A stretch of DNA of 64,000 nucleotides from Labyrinthula sp. Ha (lineage: Eukaryota > Sar > Bigyra > Labyrinthulida > Labyrinthulaceae): assembly GCA_015227615.1 (NCBI GenBank), contig JAALGZ010000057.1, positions 1 to 64,000 of the forward strand, in the 5' to 3' direction. The stretch's first letter is position 1. Each line of letters opens with the position of its first letter. Shown here piece after piece: positions 22,223 to 33,129 of the stretch. The notes beneath the pieces were generated by a model. That model was not told the DNA's origin. It did not search any database and worked only from the letters and a program-made list of their open reading frames with translations. A program made the position numbers and the translations under genes.

Positions 22223-24877
22223 CTAATGAAACTTATTAAATAAACTTTTAAAGAAGTTATTTCTCTTTTTAGTAGGTTTAGGAATAACTTCTCTGTTTGC
22301 ATCAAGAACTTCGAAATCCTCAATGATTCTATTTCTAAACTTTGGTATTATAATTTCAAGTAAGTTATTCAAATATTCTTTATGATTACTTTGAACGAAA
22401 GTGAAAGCTATAGATTTTTCACTTGATATAAAAATATCAATAACATATTCAGTTCCAAAAATCATACGTGCAAAACCTTTATACACAAAACTTTGAGTAA
22501 TTTCTTCTTGTGATTTAAACAAGTTTACAAGAATAACAAAAGTAGATAAAAGAAGAAACCTTCCGAAAATAAGTTGAATATCAGTTCTGAAAGAAGGTTT
22601 TATTTTTCCTCTCTTTAGTTCAGGAAGTAATTCAGGAAGAATAAAAACATCATTTTCTTTTTCTACAGGTATCAAAACCAAACTATTTAAAGCCAAACTT
22701 AAAATATATTTCTTTTCTTTATCAGAATATTCTTTTAATAAAATATTAAAAAGTTCGCTATTTAATTTTCCTTTATCAACATAAATTCTATATAAAGAAA
22801 ATTTTTTACTTGGAATTCTAAATGCAAGTTCATGAAAATTTGGATCTCTGATAAACTTACCTAAAGCTTGAGCAAGATAAGAAGGTGCAAAAAATATAAA
22901 GTTTTCATCTGCTTCCAAATCTAAACCAGGAAAATAACAAATTAAACCAGCTTTTGAATATATTTCAAGCATTTGTTCAACTTCCCAATCTTCAAAACCA
23001 CAAGAATAAGATTTATCTTCAAATTCTTTCAAAGCCATAATATTTGTTTGTTCTCTACAATTATCAAGGAAGAGAATTTGTGCAGTTCCTATTCTAAAGT
23101 TAAGAAATTTTTCTTTATTTATTCCAGCTGCTCCAGAAACTAGACTTTTTATTTTATCTTTTATATCTTGTTTCTCTTGAGAATCTAGCTTTGAGTTTTC
23201 GATAGGAAAAAATATATTCATATCATTCTTCAATATATTTAACTCAGAAGAAAGACTTTTAACAAAGTTTTGAAGTTCTTTTTGTATTCTTTCTAGATTT
23301 GTATCTTTAATATTTTTTCTGTTATATCTTCTTAAATATGTACCAATAAAAATAATTGGTGCTTTTTCTGTATTTCTTAAAATACTTTCACACCAAAATT
23401 TTAATCTAAATAATTCATTTTGAGATATTTTTGTCATATTAAAAACTATAAAATAAAGTGAATTTGAGTTCATAAAAATATGATGAACAGAAGAAAATAT
23501 TTCTTGTCCACCAAAATCATAAACACGAAAATAAACATCATTTGTAGCAAAACTAGGAGAACTTGTTTTCATTTGCTCGATAAATTTTTCAGCAGAAACT
23601 GTTCTTGAAAGAAGTTCTTTTTCAAAATCAAGTTTATATTTTGTTTCAACTTCTTGATTAGGATCAAAATCAGCATAAACAACATAAGGAAGACTATTTT
23701 TAACTCTCTGAACACTTAGTTCATATTTAGATATTGAATTCCAATTATAATTATTTGGCTTTATTGAAAATATATCAATATCATTCAAAACTAAAGTTGA
23801 ATTATTATCGAGTAAAAAACTTTTGTCAAATAAACTTCTTATGGTAGAAGTTTTTCCAACTCTTCCATCCCCCATAAAAAGGACTTGACATTCATTTAAA
23901 AGAGTATATTTATTGTATTTAGCTTTTAGCACTGTTGAAACATAATTTTTAAGTCTTTCTTCTAAATTTTTTATATTGAATGTATTCTTACCAAGTTCAA
24001 ATAAAATAAGAGAAGAATGCTTATCAAGTAAATCATGAACTTCATCTTTGTTTTCTCCAATATTTATTTCACCAATTCGCAAACTAAAAGTCAAAACAAA
24101 ACAAAAATAAACATAAACTTCAATAAAGAAGGCAAATTATTCAAACAATGTCTTGTTAAATTGGTAATTTCTGGGTTATCAATCCTCAAGTTATCTTCTT
24201 GAATACTAGAAATGAAGAAAAGAAAAGAAAATACAAAATATCTACTAAACTTTTCATATTTGAAACTTCTTTCAATATTTTAACAAGTGCTTCTTCTTTC
24301 AAATAGTTTTTATCCAAACTATTATCAATATAAATAAAAAGTTTACCTTATTAACTTTATTTTTTGTCCTTTTAAAAACTGAGAAAGAGAATTATCTTTT
24401 GGAATATTGCAATAACGAAAACTAAAACATAAAAACAACAAAAAATATACTTTAGTGACTGAATATTTAATTTTTGCTTTATTTTTTCCATTCCAATAAA
24501 ATTGAAAGTGTTTAAATGACAATATAAAAATCTAAAATAAATACAAAAGAAGAAAATACTTAAGTTCTTCAACCTTTGGAAACTTTTCAAACCAAATAGA
24601 AAGGTTTTTTCCAATAAAATCTAAAGGACAGCAGTCAAAACTAAAGAATAAAACAAAATATATGAATACATCAAAAATTTAATCTCTTTGTGCACGTTCA
24701 CTTCTTTAACAAACTTTTTTGCTTCTTTTCTAAACCTTTGACCTTCAGTTGGGTTGTAATTCTCATCATGTGACCTATGAATTAGAAGGGAAAATAAATA
24801 AACCATTGAATGATGAACTCAAAGCTTTGATTTCTGTTTTCAAATTGTTGTTTAATTGATGGGGCTTTAAATGGCAT
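22223..24877 (-). CDS. Roco-family protein (LRR-Roc-COR), gene 1, 8 exons, 817 aa
   Basis: Spliced minus-strand gene. Exons: 24,877-24,804; 24,774-24,670; 24,640-24,560; 24,531-24,451; 24,421-24,347; 24,318-24,235; 24,205-24,113; 24,083-22,223. The seven introns are 28 or 29 nt, GT-AG, all in phase 2. The exons sum to 2,454 nt, an exact 818 codons with a TAG stop. The start MPFKAPSIKQQF is the first ATG of the conserved exon 1. Exons 3-7 encode leucine-rich repeats, about one of 25-31 residues per exon. Exon 8 encodes the Roc GTPase: P-loop GDGRVGKTS (residues 269-277) and switch-II DFGGQE (387-392). The guanine-specificity loop is at FIGTYLRR, not a classic NKxD. A COR domain follows. No kinase domain follows. 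Roco proteins are cytosolic, dimer-regulated GTPases used in signalling; the partner here is unknown. The paralogue at 44,797-47,381 has the same exon map. Confidence 0.9.
24775..24803 (-). other. Example ultrashort intron (29 nt, Roco gene 1 intron 1)
   Basis: It starts GTTTATTT and ends TTCTAATTCATAG, with a branch-point-like CTAAT just upstream of the acceptor. The other introns of this gene are 24,641-24,669 (29), 24,532-24,559 (28), 24,422-24,450 (29), 24,319-24,346 (28), 24,206-24,234 (29) and 24,084-24,112 (29). Confidence 0.85.
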
Positions 24878-25169
24878 TTTTTACGTTTTTTGTTTAATTT
24901 AGTTTTTTTTGTTGAAAATTCGAGAAATGTATTTTTTATCGGGAATTAATGAGAATCCCGTTTGAAAAATGTTTTTATTCAAATTTTGATTTCGGATTTG
25001 ATAAAATTTATTAATAATTATTTGATAATTATTTTGATTATTATCAAATTATTCTCATTATTTTAATTATTAAATTAAATTAATAATAAAAATATTTTTG
25101 AATTCTTTTATAAATAAATTATTAATAAATCAAATAAAAAATTTATTTACATTATATCTTTTCAAAATA

Positions 25170-25215
25170 TCGATACGAACGAACCAGATCTCGATATACA
25201 AAGTTTTCGTATCGA
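25170..25215. promoter_or_regulatory. Inverted repeat TCGATACGAA / TTCGTATCGA
   Basis: Ten-base arms at 25,170-25,179 and 25,206-25,215 with a 26-base spacer, about 300 bp upstream of the Roco gene 1 start. It could be a protein-binding dyad. Confidence 0.35.
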
Positions 25216-25286
25216 GTATGTCTTTTTCCGATCATAATATTTATCGCATTCTTACATTAAAATGAGAAATAATCGGGATCCGGTTT

Positions 25287-25304
25287 TTTGACTCCGGAGT
25301 CAAA
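25287..25304. promoter_or_regulatory. 18-bp perfect palindrome
   Basis: TTTGACTCCGGAGTCAAA is fully self-complementary and sits in the GC-richer pocket. A dimeric transcription factor site is plausible; nothing else identifies it. Confidence 0.4.
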
Positions 25305-25893
25305 TTCTCCTCGCGATCTCATTGGTCAGAACGATTTCTCAAAAAATTATTTCACCATACTTAGACAAAAACGAGAGGGGGCTGGGGACAAAGTGAAGTG
25401 TACTAGAAAATACCAAATAAATATTAATAGCTAAGGAACAATAAAATGTGAACTTTTCTGACCCTAGCGTAGCGGAGAGCATGAAAGGCTCCTCGCGTCT
25501 TTAAAAATGGCCCCCATTACTCGGCCCTCACTCCCCACTCGGCCCTCGATGAAGATGAGGATCGATTTAAATCTTTTCCAGAGGTTGAATACAGAAACTT
25601 GAAAATATGTGTAGAAATTATTAAGTAAATGTATGAAGTGACATAATTAAAAGCTTGAGACAAATAATTTTGAATAGTGAAATTGAGAAGATGTAGATTT
25701 GCGTTAGAATTAGAATTTAAAACTTAAGTGGATTCGTAATCAAATCTAGGTACAAGTTTTTTTTTGTCCAAACTGGTTTTCTTTTTTTTTTTGAAACGTT
25801 CATCCTTGAACCTTAGCATTTATTTTTCAAATAATCCTGAACCTTGACTTTTACCTTGGATAAATCCTCCATTTTCAACCCTCTGAGCAGCAC

Positions 25894-25955
25894 TAAATCT
25901 TGTAAATTCTTGTTTAATCTTGTAAAATCTTACAAAATCTTGTAAATTTTTGTGT
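25894..25955. repeat. Imperfect short tandem repeat
   Basis: Four to five degenerate copies of AATCTTGTAAA follow each other, one in inverted form (TCTTACAAAATC). Function unknown. Confidence 0.5.
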
Positions 25956-26147
25956 TTTCAGGGTAATAACTTTGTCCTGTTTGATGTTTTATCATGCAAC
26001 TGTCATGATTTGTAATTTTTAAACTTCATTTTGTTGGTTTGCTTTTTCAAAAAAAATAAACTATTAAAAATTGGGCCAATAAAATCTAGGAGTATTTGAC
26101 TCAGGAGCAAAAAAAACAACACAAACCGAAATAATCAAAATAAAAAT

Positions 26148-26330
26148 ATGAGCAAAGTAAAAATTCTTGCATTTAAAAGAACTCCAATGGCATCATTTGG
26201 ATATGTTTATTCTCATTCATCAGATACTCAATTTGGAATTCATTCAACAAAAACTCTTTTTTCTTCTCGTACAAATGTTTTTCCACAAGATGTGGATTAT
26301 GTTTATTGTTGTGGATTTTGTTTTGTTTAG
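26148..26330 (+). pseudogene. Thiolase (acetyl-CoA acetyltransferase-like) N-terminal fragment
   Basis: The frame begins MSKVKILAFKRTPMASFGYV and continues through LGIHSTK-like text (FGIHSTKTLF) to PQDVDYVYC. This follows the start of thiolases closely: the RTPxGxFGG entry, the LG-A helix and the V-D-VY-GNV strand. After about 55 residues the similarity ends. Thiolases are about 390 aa with the catalytic Cys near residue 90, which is not present. A 30-nt GT-AG stretch begins at GTTTATTG (26,299), but the DNA after it does not continue the thiolase. It is most likely a stray 5' fragment left by duplication or rearrangement. Confidence 0.6.
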
Positions 26331-26854
26331 TTTCGTTTTCAGCTGTTTGTTGGGGGGTTTTGTGAAATGTTGTATTCTTGTTTTTCTAATATGGCATGAT
26401 ATTCTTGATACTTGATGTAAATTATTCTGGGATTTCAATGTGGGAAATATTACATTAACGTGATATTTTGAGATAATGATTACACGAATTTATGATACCG
26501 ACTTTTGGATAATTGGTGAGATATGAAGTAATATTTGAGATAACAGGCGAGTTTTCTACCTACCAAACAGGGTGGTTGCTAGTTATATTGGGTTTTGGAT
26601 ATTTTTGGTATTGAAAGGCGGATATTATTCCAATATTTTGAGAAAAAGTGAAATAAATTCTTTAATCGTTCAGTGAGTTAGTTAAGAAGAAGTTTAAAGT
26701 TCTTTATAAATTTGAAAAAAAGAAATTCTATTGATTTTTATACCTATTGGCACCTGATTTGAAGTGAACTTGAAGTTTTACGAAGTTTCTTTGTGGTATT
26801 TAGTAGTTTTTTCTTTCCGGGACGTCTTAAAGGTAATTACAGGAAGACGATAAA
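26331..26854. other. AT-rich spacer before U2, nothing recognised
   Basis: No gene or repeat that I can support. Confidence 0.4.
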
Positions 26855-27639
26855 CGCAATAACTCTAATCCTTGAGTTTCGTTCACAGGCTTTTATAGTC
26901 AAACATCACGGTACTTCACTTCCAAATACTAATTCCCATAATTTTCAGGTAGAAAAGAATACAATTCGAATTTCTTGTCGCATTAAATATATCGATGGCT
27001 AACGGTAGTGTTCCAACAACTCTCCTTACCGTTAGTTTCACAAGGCATCATATAGGACTTAACGTTTAGCGGTATATCCGTGAAAACGCCAGAGTTTTCG
27101 GTAAGTATAATTAGTAACGGTACGTCCTGGTATATTTTGGGAAATTCAACAAACACCAAAATTTCTCTTCCTGCTAAAGGTCAAAACCAAACAAGTAAAA
27201 AAAATCCTTATATGAACATAAAAGGTGATACCGATAGAAATAGAATTGACTTTCATGAGTGAACAAAGAATAATTTGTTCGCTGAATGTTCAAAACTAGT
27301 TGTCTTCTACTTGATGGAATTTTTACGAGGCTGATCTGTCTAAGATACGTTTTGTTTGTTAGGAGAAGTACTAAGGTTAGGCCAAAGAAAAAAAACTTGT
27401 CATCTGCAATAAAGTGGTATTAGAGTAATGGTTATTAAACATAATTTTAGATTTTTCCATGTTAAACTTTCTATACGGAGTACAATTATTATTAGTTTTC
27501 ACTTGAGAACAAGTAAGAAATATGAAAAAATAAATTTCAATGGCTAAAAAAGGAAGAAAAAATGTGCTAAAAGAATAATAATTCCTAAGCACCCGAGCTT
27601 AAACAATTTTTATATTTTCATGAACTCCCTCACGGTCAT

Positions 27640-28340
27640 TCTCATCATAAAATTTTGATCCGTCATATTTTCCTTCCCTCAAAATTCAAATCGACCGAGA
27701 AGAAGGCTCTTTCCAATATGAAGTTGTTTTTTGGATAGCTAAAAGTTTCCTAGCGACGCTTGCATGAGTTGGAGATATCGGTTCTATATTCTTCACTCTG
27801 CAAGAATGTCGGTATTTCCTGCAAAGGCGCCAAGATCCAAATAGCGCAATAACTCTCCACGGTTTGGCTTAAAATTAATAGCTCCTATTAAGCTATTTGT
27901 ACCTTTAAACAGTAAGCTAATCTCCAATTTCCTTTTCTTCAACACATTAGTCATTAGAGTATCATCTTCTAAACGACTAAAACTATCCATTTCTCGTGCC
28001 ATTTCTTAAATAAAATCGTTCAACTCATCACTCTCTTGGTACTCGCAGATCTCTCGCCACTAATCTAAGAGGAAATATATCTTGAAAATCCATGCCTGTT
28101 TGATTACTGACCTGGAGTTAGGAAAGTAATTTACTACCACGTTGAAAACATCAGTGTTTACCTTGAGCAGAAAGTCCTAACATTGTTTTCCATGCTCATC
28201 CATGGCTTGAGATATCGCAATTTCTCGACAAAATGTTGCATAACTTTTTTATATTTTAAATGTTTTCCCTCCTGTTATTTATCATCAACACTCGAACGGA
28301 TATAGTTATACAAATCTCCGAAAAATATAGTTTTGTTATC
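27640..28340 (-). pseudogene. Decayed host gene of unknown family (copy 2)
   Basis: Paralogue of the fragment at 7,640-8,343. The best stretch, on the minus strand from 28,002 to 27,793, begins MAREMDSFSRLEDDTLMTN and ends AFAGNTDILAE. Upstream pieces (KTIFFGDLYNYI, HFVEKLRYL) match copy 1 but lie in shifted frames, and the ATG present in copy 1 is changed. Not recognised. Confidence 0.5.
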
Positions 28341-28344
28341 AGGG

Positions 28345-31300
28345 GCAAGTAATCTAGTATCGATTTCATCACTTCAAATCAAACAAAAGCATTGTTTCCA
28401 ATGTAACTGCTTTATAATCTTTAGCATAGCGTTTTTAGTTGCATTTTTGCCAAAAGTAGTTACAGATTTATCACTTTCTGATAAATTGATGTTAATCTGT
28501 TCAAAGGATCTTTCCCGTTGAATAAAACATATGAATATATATTACTACGAGTAGCAACGGGTCTCACCAGCTAAAGGGAAAAGAGTGACGACCCTCTTCG
28601 GAATATTTTTAAGTCATTATTGATTTTTGCTTTCTTGGGTTCAGGAAAATGCAATTTTGAGAATACATTAATTGAAGAAAACATCAAAATAAAAAAGTGA
28701 GAACATTTTTACCAGGCAAAATCAATATTACCAAAAAAAGCGGACGGGAAAATATCCTTGTCTGCTAAAATGATATTAGTTACGTATAATGAACCAAAGC
28801 TAAACATACTTAACTCTTCCAAAGAAAATATTATTCTTAACCTGAAATAAGGGGAAAACAGCTATAATACAACTTTTTCAAGATAAAAATATATTCCTTC
28901 TTCAATGAAAAAGCATCTTGTATATGTCAATTTATGTATTTTTTAAACACTTGATCAAGCGTAAAAAAAGCATTTATTTATATATGGAAATAAACATTTA
29001 TATAACAGAGTTTGTATAATTAAGACTAGGAAAAGCCCTAGTATTAACCCTTCTCTTTTCTAAAATCATGGATATTTCTCTTAGATAAAGGTAGTATCCA
29101 CATTTTTTAGTTGATTAATAGAAATCTGAGTTTTGGATGTTCTGAAGTTGATTCTGAAACCAAGTTATATTAAACCAAATAACTATTTCTGATATTAATG
29201 GGAATGCCCTTAATTTTTTTTGAAACTAAGCTCGGAGAATTAAAAAATTCTATATACCATTAGGTGAAAACTACCATTAAGAGAGTTTCGTTACTAGATA
29301 TCTTCTATTTTTAAAAAACTGAAATTTAAAGTTAACCTTTTCAGAGTCTTTGAGACCTAGGAAATGAGATACATTGCTAGAAATTCATACAGAATACTCA
29401 AATGTTAAATATTTTTTCCTAAGCTTAAACTCTCTTTTTCTTAGCTGATCAAATCTGCTTAATCTCTAGACTATTATTTCTGGAAGTATTACACGGATTC
29501 AAGTTTCGAAAAACAACATTATAGCCCAATATCGACTTTTCTTAAAAAACATATTAAAAATTTCCTAAAAAATAGTATTAAATATTACAAATCTTGTTTT
29601 TTCGAAGTTATGGGTAGCCTAGTTTCCAAAATCTAGGGGATTCTAGCAAAACTGAATGATTTCGTATTTTCAGATGTGCAGATTTTCAACATTTGACTTT
29701 TTGAGTTAAGTTTAGCTCAATTTCAGTTAACCAAAAACGAAAAACCTTGGGAAATAGTTTGAAAAGTAAAAAATGATTTGTTTATATAGATTAGGAGAGA
29801 AGAGACTATCTATGGAGCTGTTCCTCGTGATGTTGCGCCTGAATGTATGGTTTTATAGAGATTTGAAATCTTAGTGAAAAGAAGCTTTAAAATCAGCATT
29901 TCTTAGGCTTTAAAGTGGATATCCTTATCAAATACATTGACAAAGTATATGTTTAGAAAAGTTTTTTCTATGTGAAACACATTGTGGCTGTTAAAATTGT
30001 ATTTGAGGGAATTTTCTTGACAAGAACTAAGAAATACAAAATATGTTATTTCCTGTAATCATGGTTATTGATACATTATATATTTTCAAGCCTTTGAATT
30101 AATATACGAGAGAAAATTAAGTTTAGTTTTCAATATGTTTTGTGCTTTGTAGAAGAACTGAAAAGTTATTTTTGATTATATGGCCATTATATTGCATTTT
30201 GGAAAAACGTTGATAGAACTTTCACTGTCCCATAATAACAAAACAATGAAGTCCCATTACTGGATATAGGGAATAATGTTAATATATCAACTGTATCTGA
30301 AAATTCAAAGAGATGATGTAACCTTTTCTACTGTTTTCCTGTCGAGATAGAATGAATGAGCTACATTTGGTTGCAATTTGCGCCCTACTTAAAACTAACT
30401 ATACCAAGTCGTATATTGTCTCTTATGGAATGGAGGCTTAGAAGAGCTCTAATAAAATAAACTTTGTCTTAATCAATTTAAAATTATCTGAAATAATACA
30501 TACAGTTACTTGAGGTTACACCTAAAATACAGATTAACCACAAGAGAATAGAATAGAAATGTATCTTTCAGTGCTCAATTGAAAAGAAACTAGATTCAGA
30601 TATTATGTAAAATACATGGAATAATCCTCATAGGCTAGAAAAACAATTTAAAGCAGAGTTTAGTGAGATATAATGGAAACAAGAACCTCACTTGAAAATA
30701 CCAGACGTTCATAAATACATAGGTGCAAACTTTAACCATAGCATAAGTTACTAAAAGTAAAGATAAGAACTGCAACATGTTAAAAAATGATTAAAGTACG
30801 TTTTTCTATTATTTTCTAAAATAAGAAAAGTAGTAGGTGATAAGAACACCTCACTGAATCTAATTTTAATACTCTTTGTTTTCTTTACGTTTTGTATTAT
30901 AAGCATGTAGACCCAAAGTTTAACTTAAGCAATCTAATATTCTATACAGTGAAAAACTAAGGTTTTAAATACCTTTCAAGTAATATATGTTAGGGGTTTT
31001 CACGAGAAATCCAGGCCGAGGTAGATATCCTTTTATATTTTGTTTATGTAATATTTTTGCGCTTCCGAGTAAATATTTGTTGTTTTGAAAAATTAAATTC
31101 TAGATTAAGTCATTCATATGATTTCATTTAGGAGCTTTTGGAGCGAAACTTTTAAATATAGATTAAGCTCTAGAAGGAGTGAGTTTGGGGTCAACTTAGA
31201 TACATTTCACTATCAGCATTAGCCAACAGTCCCACTGCTATGAAGTATTGTTATTATTTATTGCTGTTAACGGTTTCAAATGAGTTAAATGTGTTAGAAA

Positions 31301-32486
31301 TGTACTCTGAGAAAAAAGGGATTTCCAATGAGGTTATAAAAATATTTTGACCAATAACGTTTGCTTTTCTCGACTTTTTACATTAACGAGCTGTAGTTTC
31401 AGTAATATGATTAACCCTAATGAAAATATTATTTGGTGTACATTATCTATCTGGGGCAATGGGAAGCAGAAGCGTGATGAGAACGTGTGAAGGCCTCTAG
31501 AACCCTGGGAAGCTAGAAAGTGTTAAGGTAGCGCGAACCAGGATGCGGAACGGGGAATCTTCTCGGGAAGTAAATCTCTACCGTGGCTCTTTATTTACAC
31601 TGGACAAAAACAAATTGCTACCAAACTTAAAATTCACCTTCATAGACGACTAATTACTCAATATTAAAGATATTTCGTCTCATTGGAGATATCCAAACAG
31701 AGACTATATACTTAAATCAACATCAGTGTTTGTGTAGTTTAACTTGACTAAAACTGAACAGAAAATATGGCTAGATATTACGGGTATTATGTCTTGATAA
31801 GATTGAACTACACATCTGTGGATAGAAAGCTAAAAGTTCCAATTCATAATATATAATCCTTAATATATGGTGTTTAAACTTTTTTCTTTTTGTTTCTTTT
31901 ATTTCTTGATGGATATACCAAAAACAAAACTATTCTATCCCTGATTTCTAAGATTCTGTAAGATTTATCCACATCGTTATACCATTTATAATTCCAAAGT
32001 GAAATCTTCAATTTTAGATTCATTCCAGTTGAAAAACTGAGACAATATAAAGTTTTCGATTAATTTACTGAACCGTTATAAATATTACAACCAATAAAAT
32101 AATGAACTGAATACAAAAATATCCAAATAAGAATTCTTTTTTTCATTTATCATAAAACTCTTTGAATATAATTAAACATAACTAAACTCATTTTTCAAGA
32201 CGTTTTAAATATTATTTTTAGATGAAATATTTCAAACTTAATAACGAAATAAAATAGAGCCTTACAAAATAAGAGCAAAGTTTTATAAACTGTTTAAAAA
32301 ATTCATGAATTCAAGTTGCAAAGTATCAAAGTTAATTAATATTCATACACTTTCAGATGAAAATATTCTTATTCTAGCAGATTTAAAAACACAACACAAA
32401 TTCTTTTACTTAAGAACTCTATAATAAAGCAAAATTAAAGGTTGGTCTTAGATTCTTAGCTAGTTTTCAAATTGAAGGTAAAAGAT
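28345..32486. other. Long noncoding tract of U2
   Basis: Counterpart of 8,344-12,490. The GC-richer island is at about 31,447-31,591. No gene is supported on either strand. Confidence 0.6.
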
Positions 32487-32499
32487 TACAGAAAACACG

Positions 32500-32805
32500 A
32501 ACTCATTAATATTTTAAAACTTGTGCTGATGAACTTGAAGTTTTGAAGCTGAAAGACTTGTATCTGCTGTATGTAAGGTTGACAAGTAATGACTTACTCA
32601 AGACACAACCTGTATCTCATGGAGAAGAAAATTATTCGAGTTTTGTGTTCAGTAGAGGCAAAAATAAAACTACAATTTCTTCATTTTTATTATATTAGTG
32701 ATGGAGTTCGATTTAAAGATTTTATTTATTCTATTGGACGCTAGTGCACGGAAAAAGAATGTAAAACACATAAAGAAAAACTATTAAGAATATATCTTTA
32801 TCTTA
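32500..32805 (+). pseudogene. Decayed plus-strand coding fragment (copy 2), with empty site of element A
   Basis: It matches 20,507-20,793 and includes the uninterrupted site for element A at 32,517-32,520 (AAAC). DELEVLKLKD in copy 1 is partly preserved (ELEVLKLKDLYLLYVRLTSN). Element B is inserted right at its end. Confidence 0.35.
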
Positions 32806-32808
32806 TTG

Positions 32809-33096
32809 TGTATTGTTATGAGGTCTGTATTTCATGAATAGTGATATAATATGATTGGTTAATTATTAGAAATATATTGGATAGAATAAATGCCACATTT
32901 GGCCATAGGTGAATCAGTTTTAAGAAAAACCAACAAAGAGAGGAATAAAAAGGATAACAATAGAATCTGACGTAGAGGCCTAACAGAGATAGTAAATCAA
33001 AATAATACGTTAAGATATCAAGTTGGGAGCATCCTACGGACATTCAACAAGCGCTACAGACAAACAATCTAACGGATCCCTTACTAGATTATTCCA
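32809..33096 (+). repeat. Element B 5' LTR (288 bp)
   Basis: It begins TGTATTGTTATG and ends GATTATTCCA. It is AT-rich, in contrast to the internal region. Confidence 0.95.
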
Positions 33097-33109
33097 TTGA
33101 AATTTCAAT
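33096..33109. other. Palindrome at the primer-binding-site position of B
   Basis: ATTGAAATTTCAAT is a perfect 14-bp palindrome that begins with the last base of the 5' LTR. Its sequence differs from that in A (12,761) and C1 (1,892), but its placement is the same. Confidence 0.65.
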
Positions 33110-33129
33110 AATTTGTCGGCAGAAATAGG

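Larger units (their letters stand above)
6845..24978 (+). repeat. Duplication unit U1 (about 10.15 kb plus element A)
   Basis: It aligns in direct orientation with U2 (about 26,855-47,483). Left-edge similarity begins near AATCCTT (6,870 / 26,877). Right-edge similarity ends in AATGTTTTTAT (about 24,978 / 47,483). After subtracting element A with one 4-bp target copy here, and element B with one target copy in U2, the units are about 10.15 and 10.17 kb. The unit carries a decayed minus-strand gene, a long noncoding tract, a decayed plus-strand fragment and a Roco gene. Identity is patchy: some blocks are almost identical, others differ by about 10% or more. Edges are accurate to roughly 20 bp. 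Confidence 0.92.
24979..26140. other. Spacer between U1 and the thiolase fragment; promoter-like pocket
   Basis: About 25,160-25,600 is GC-richer than its surroundings and has dyads, an inverted CCAAT word (CATTGGTC near 25,320) and two copies of ACTCGGCCCTC (about 25,519 and 25,537). No open frame is supported. A divergent promoter serving Roco gene 1 (minus) and a plus-strand gene would fit, but this is inference. Confidence 0.4.

Noticed and set aside
24372-24806. Two small minus-strand frames (80 and 61 aa) upstream of Roco gene 1, conserved at 46,876-47,310
   Set aside because: They are Roco exons read through their 28-29 nt introns, not separate hydrophobic proteins.
25442-25560. Possible small nuclear RNA or tRNA in the GC-richer pocket
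   Set aside because: No tRNA arms, T-loop or known snRNA motif could be found.
26299-26328. 30-nt GT-AG stretch as an intron continuing the thiolase
   Set aside because: The sequence after it does not match thiolase and soon meets a stop.
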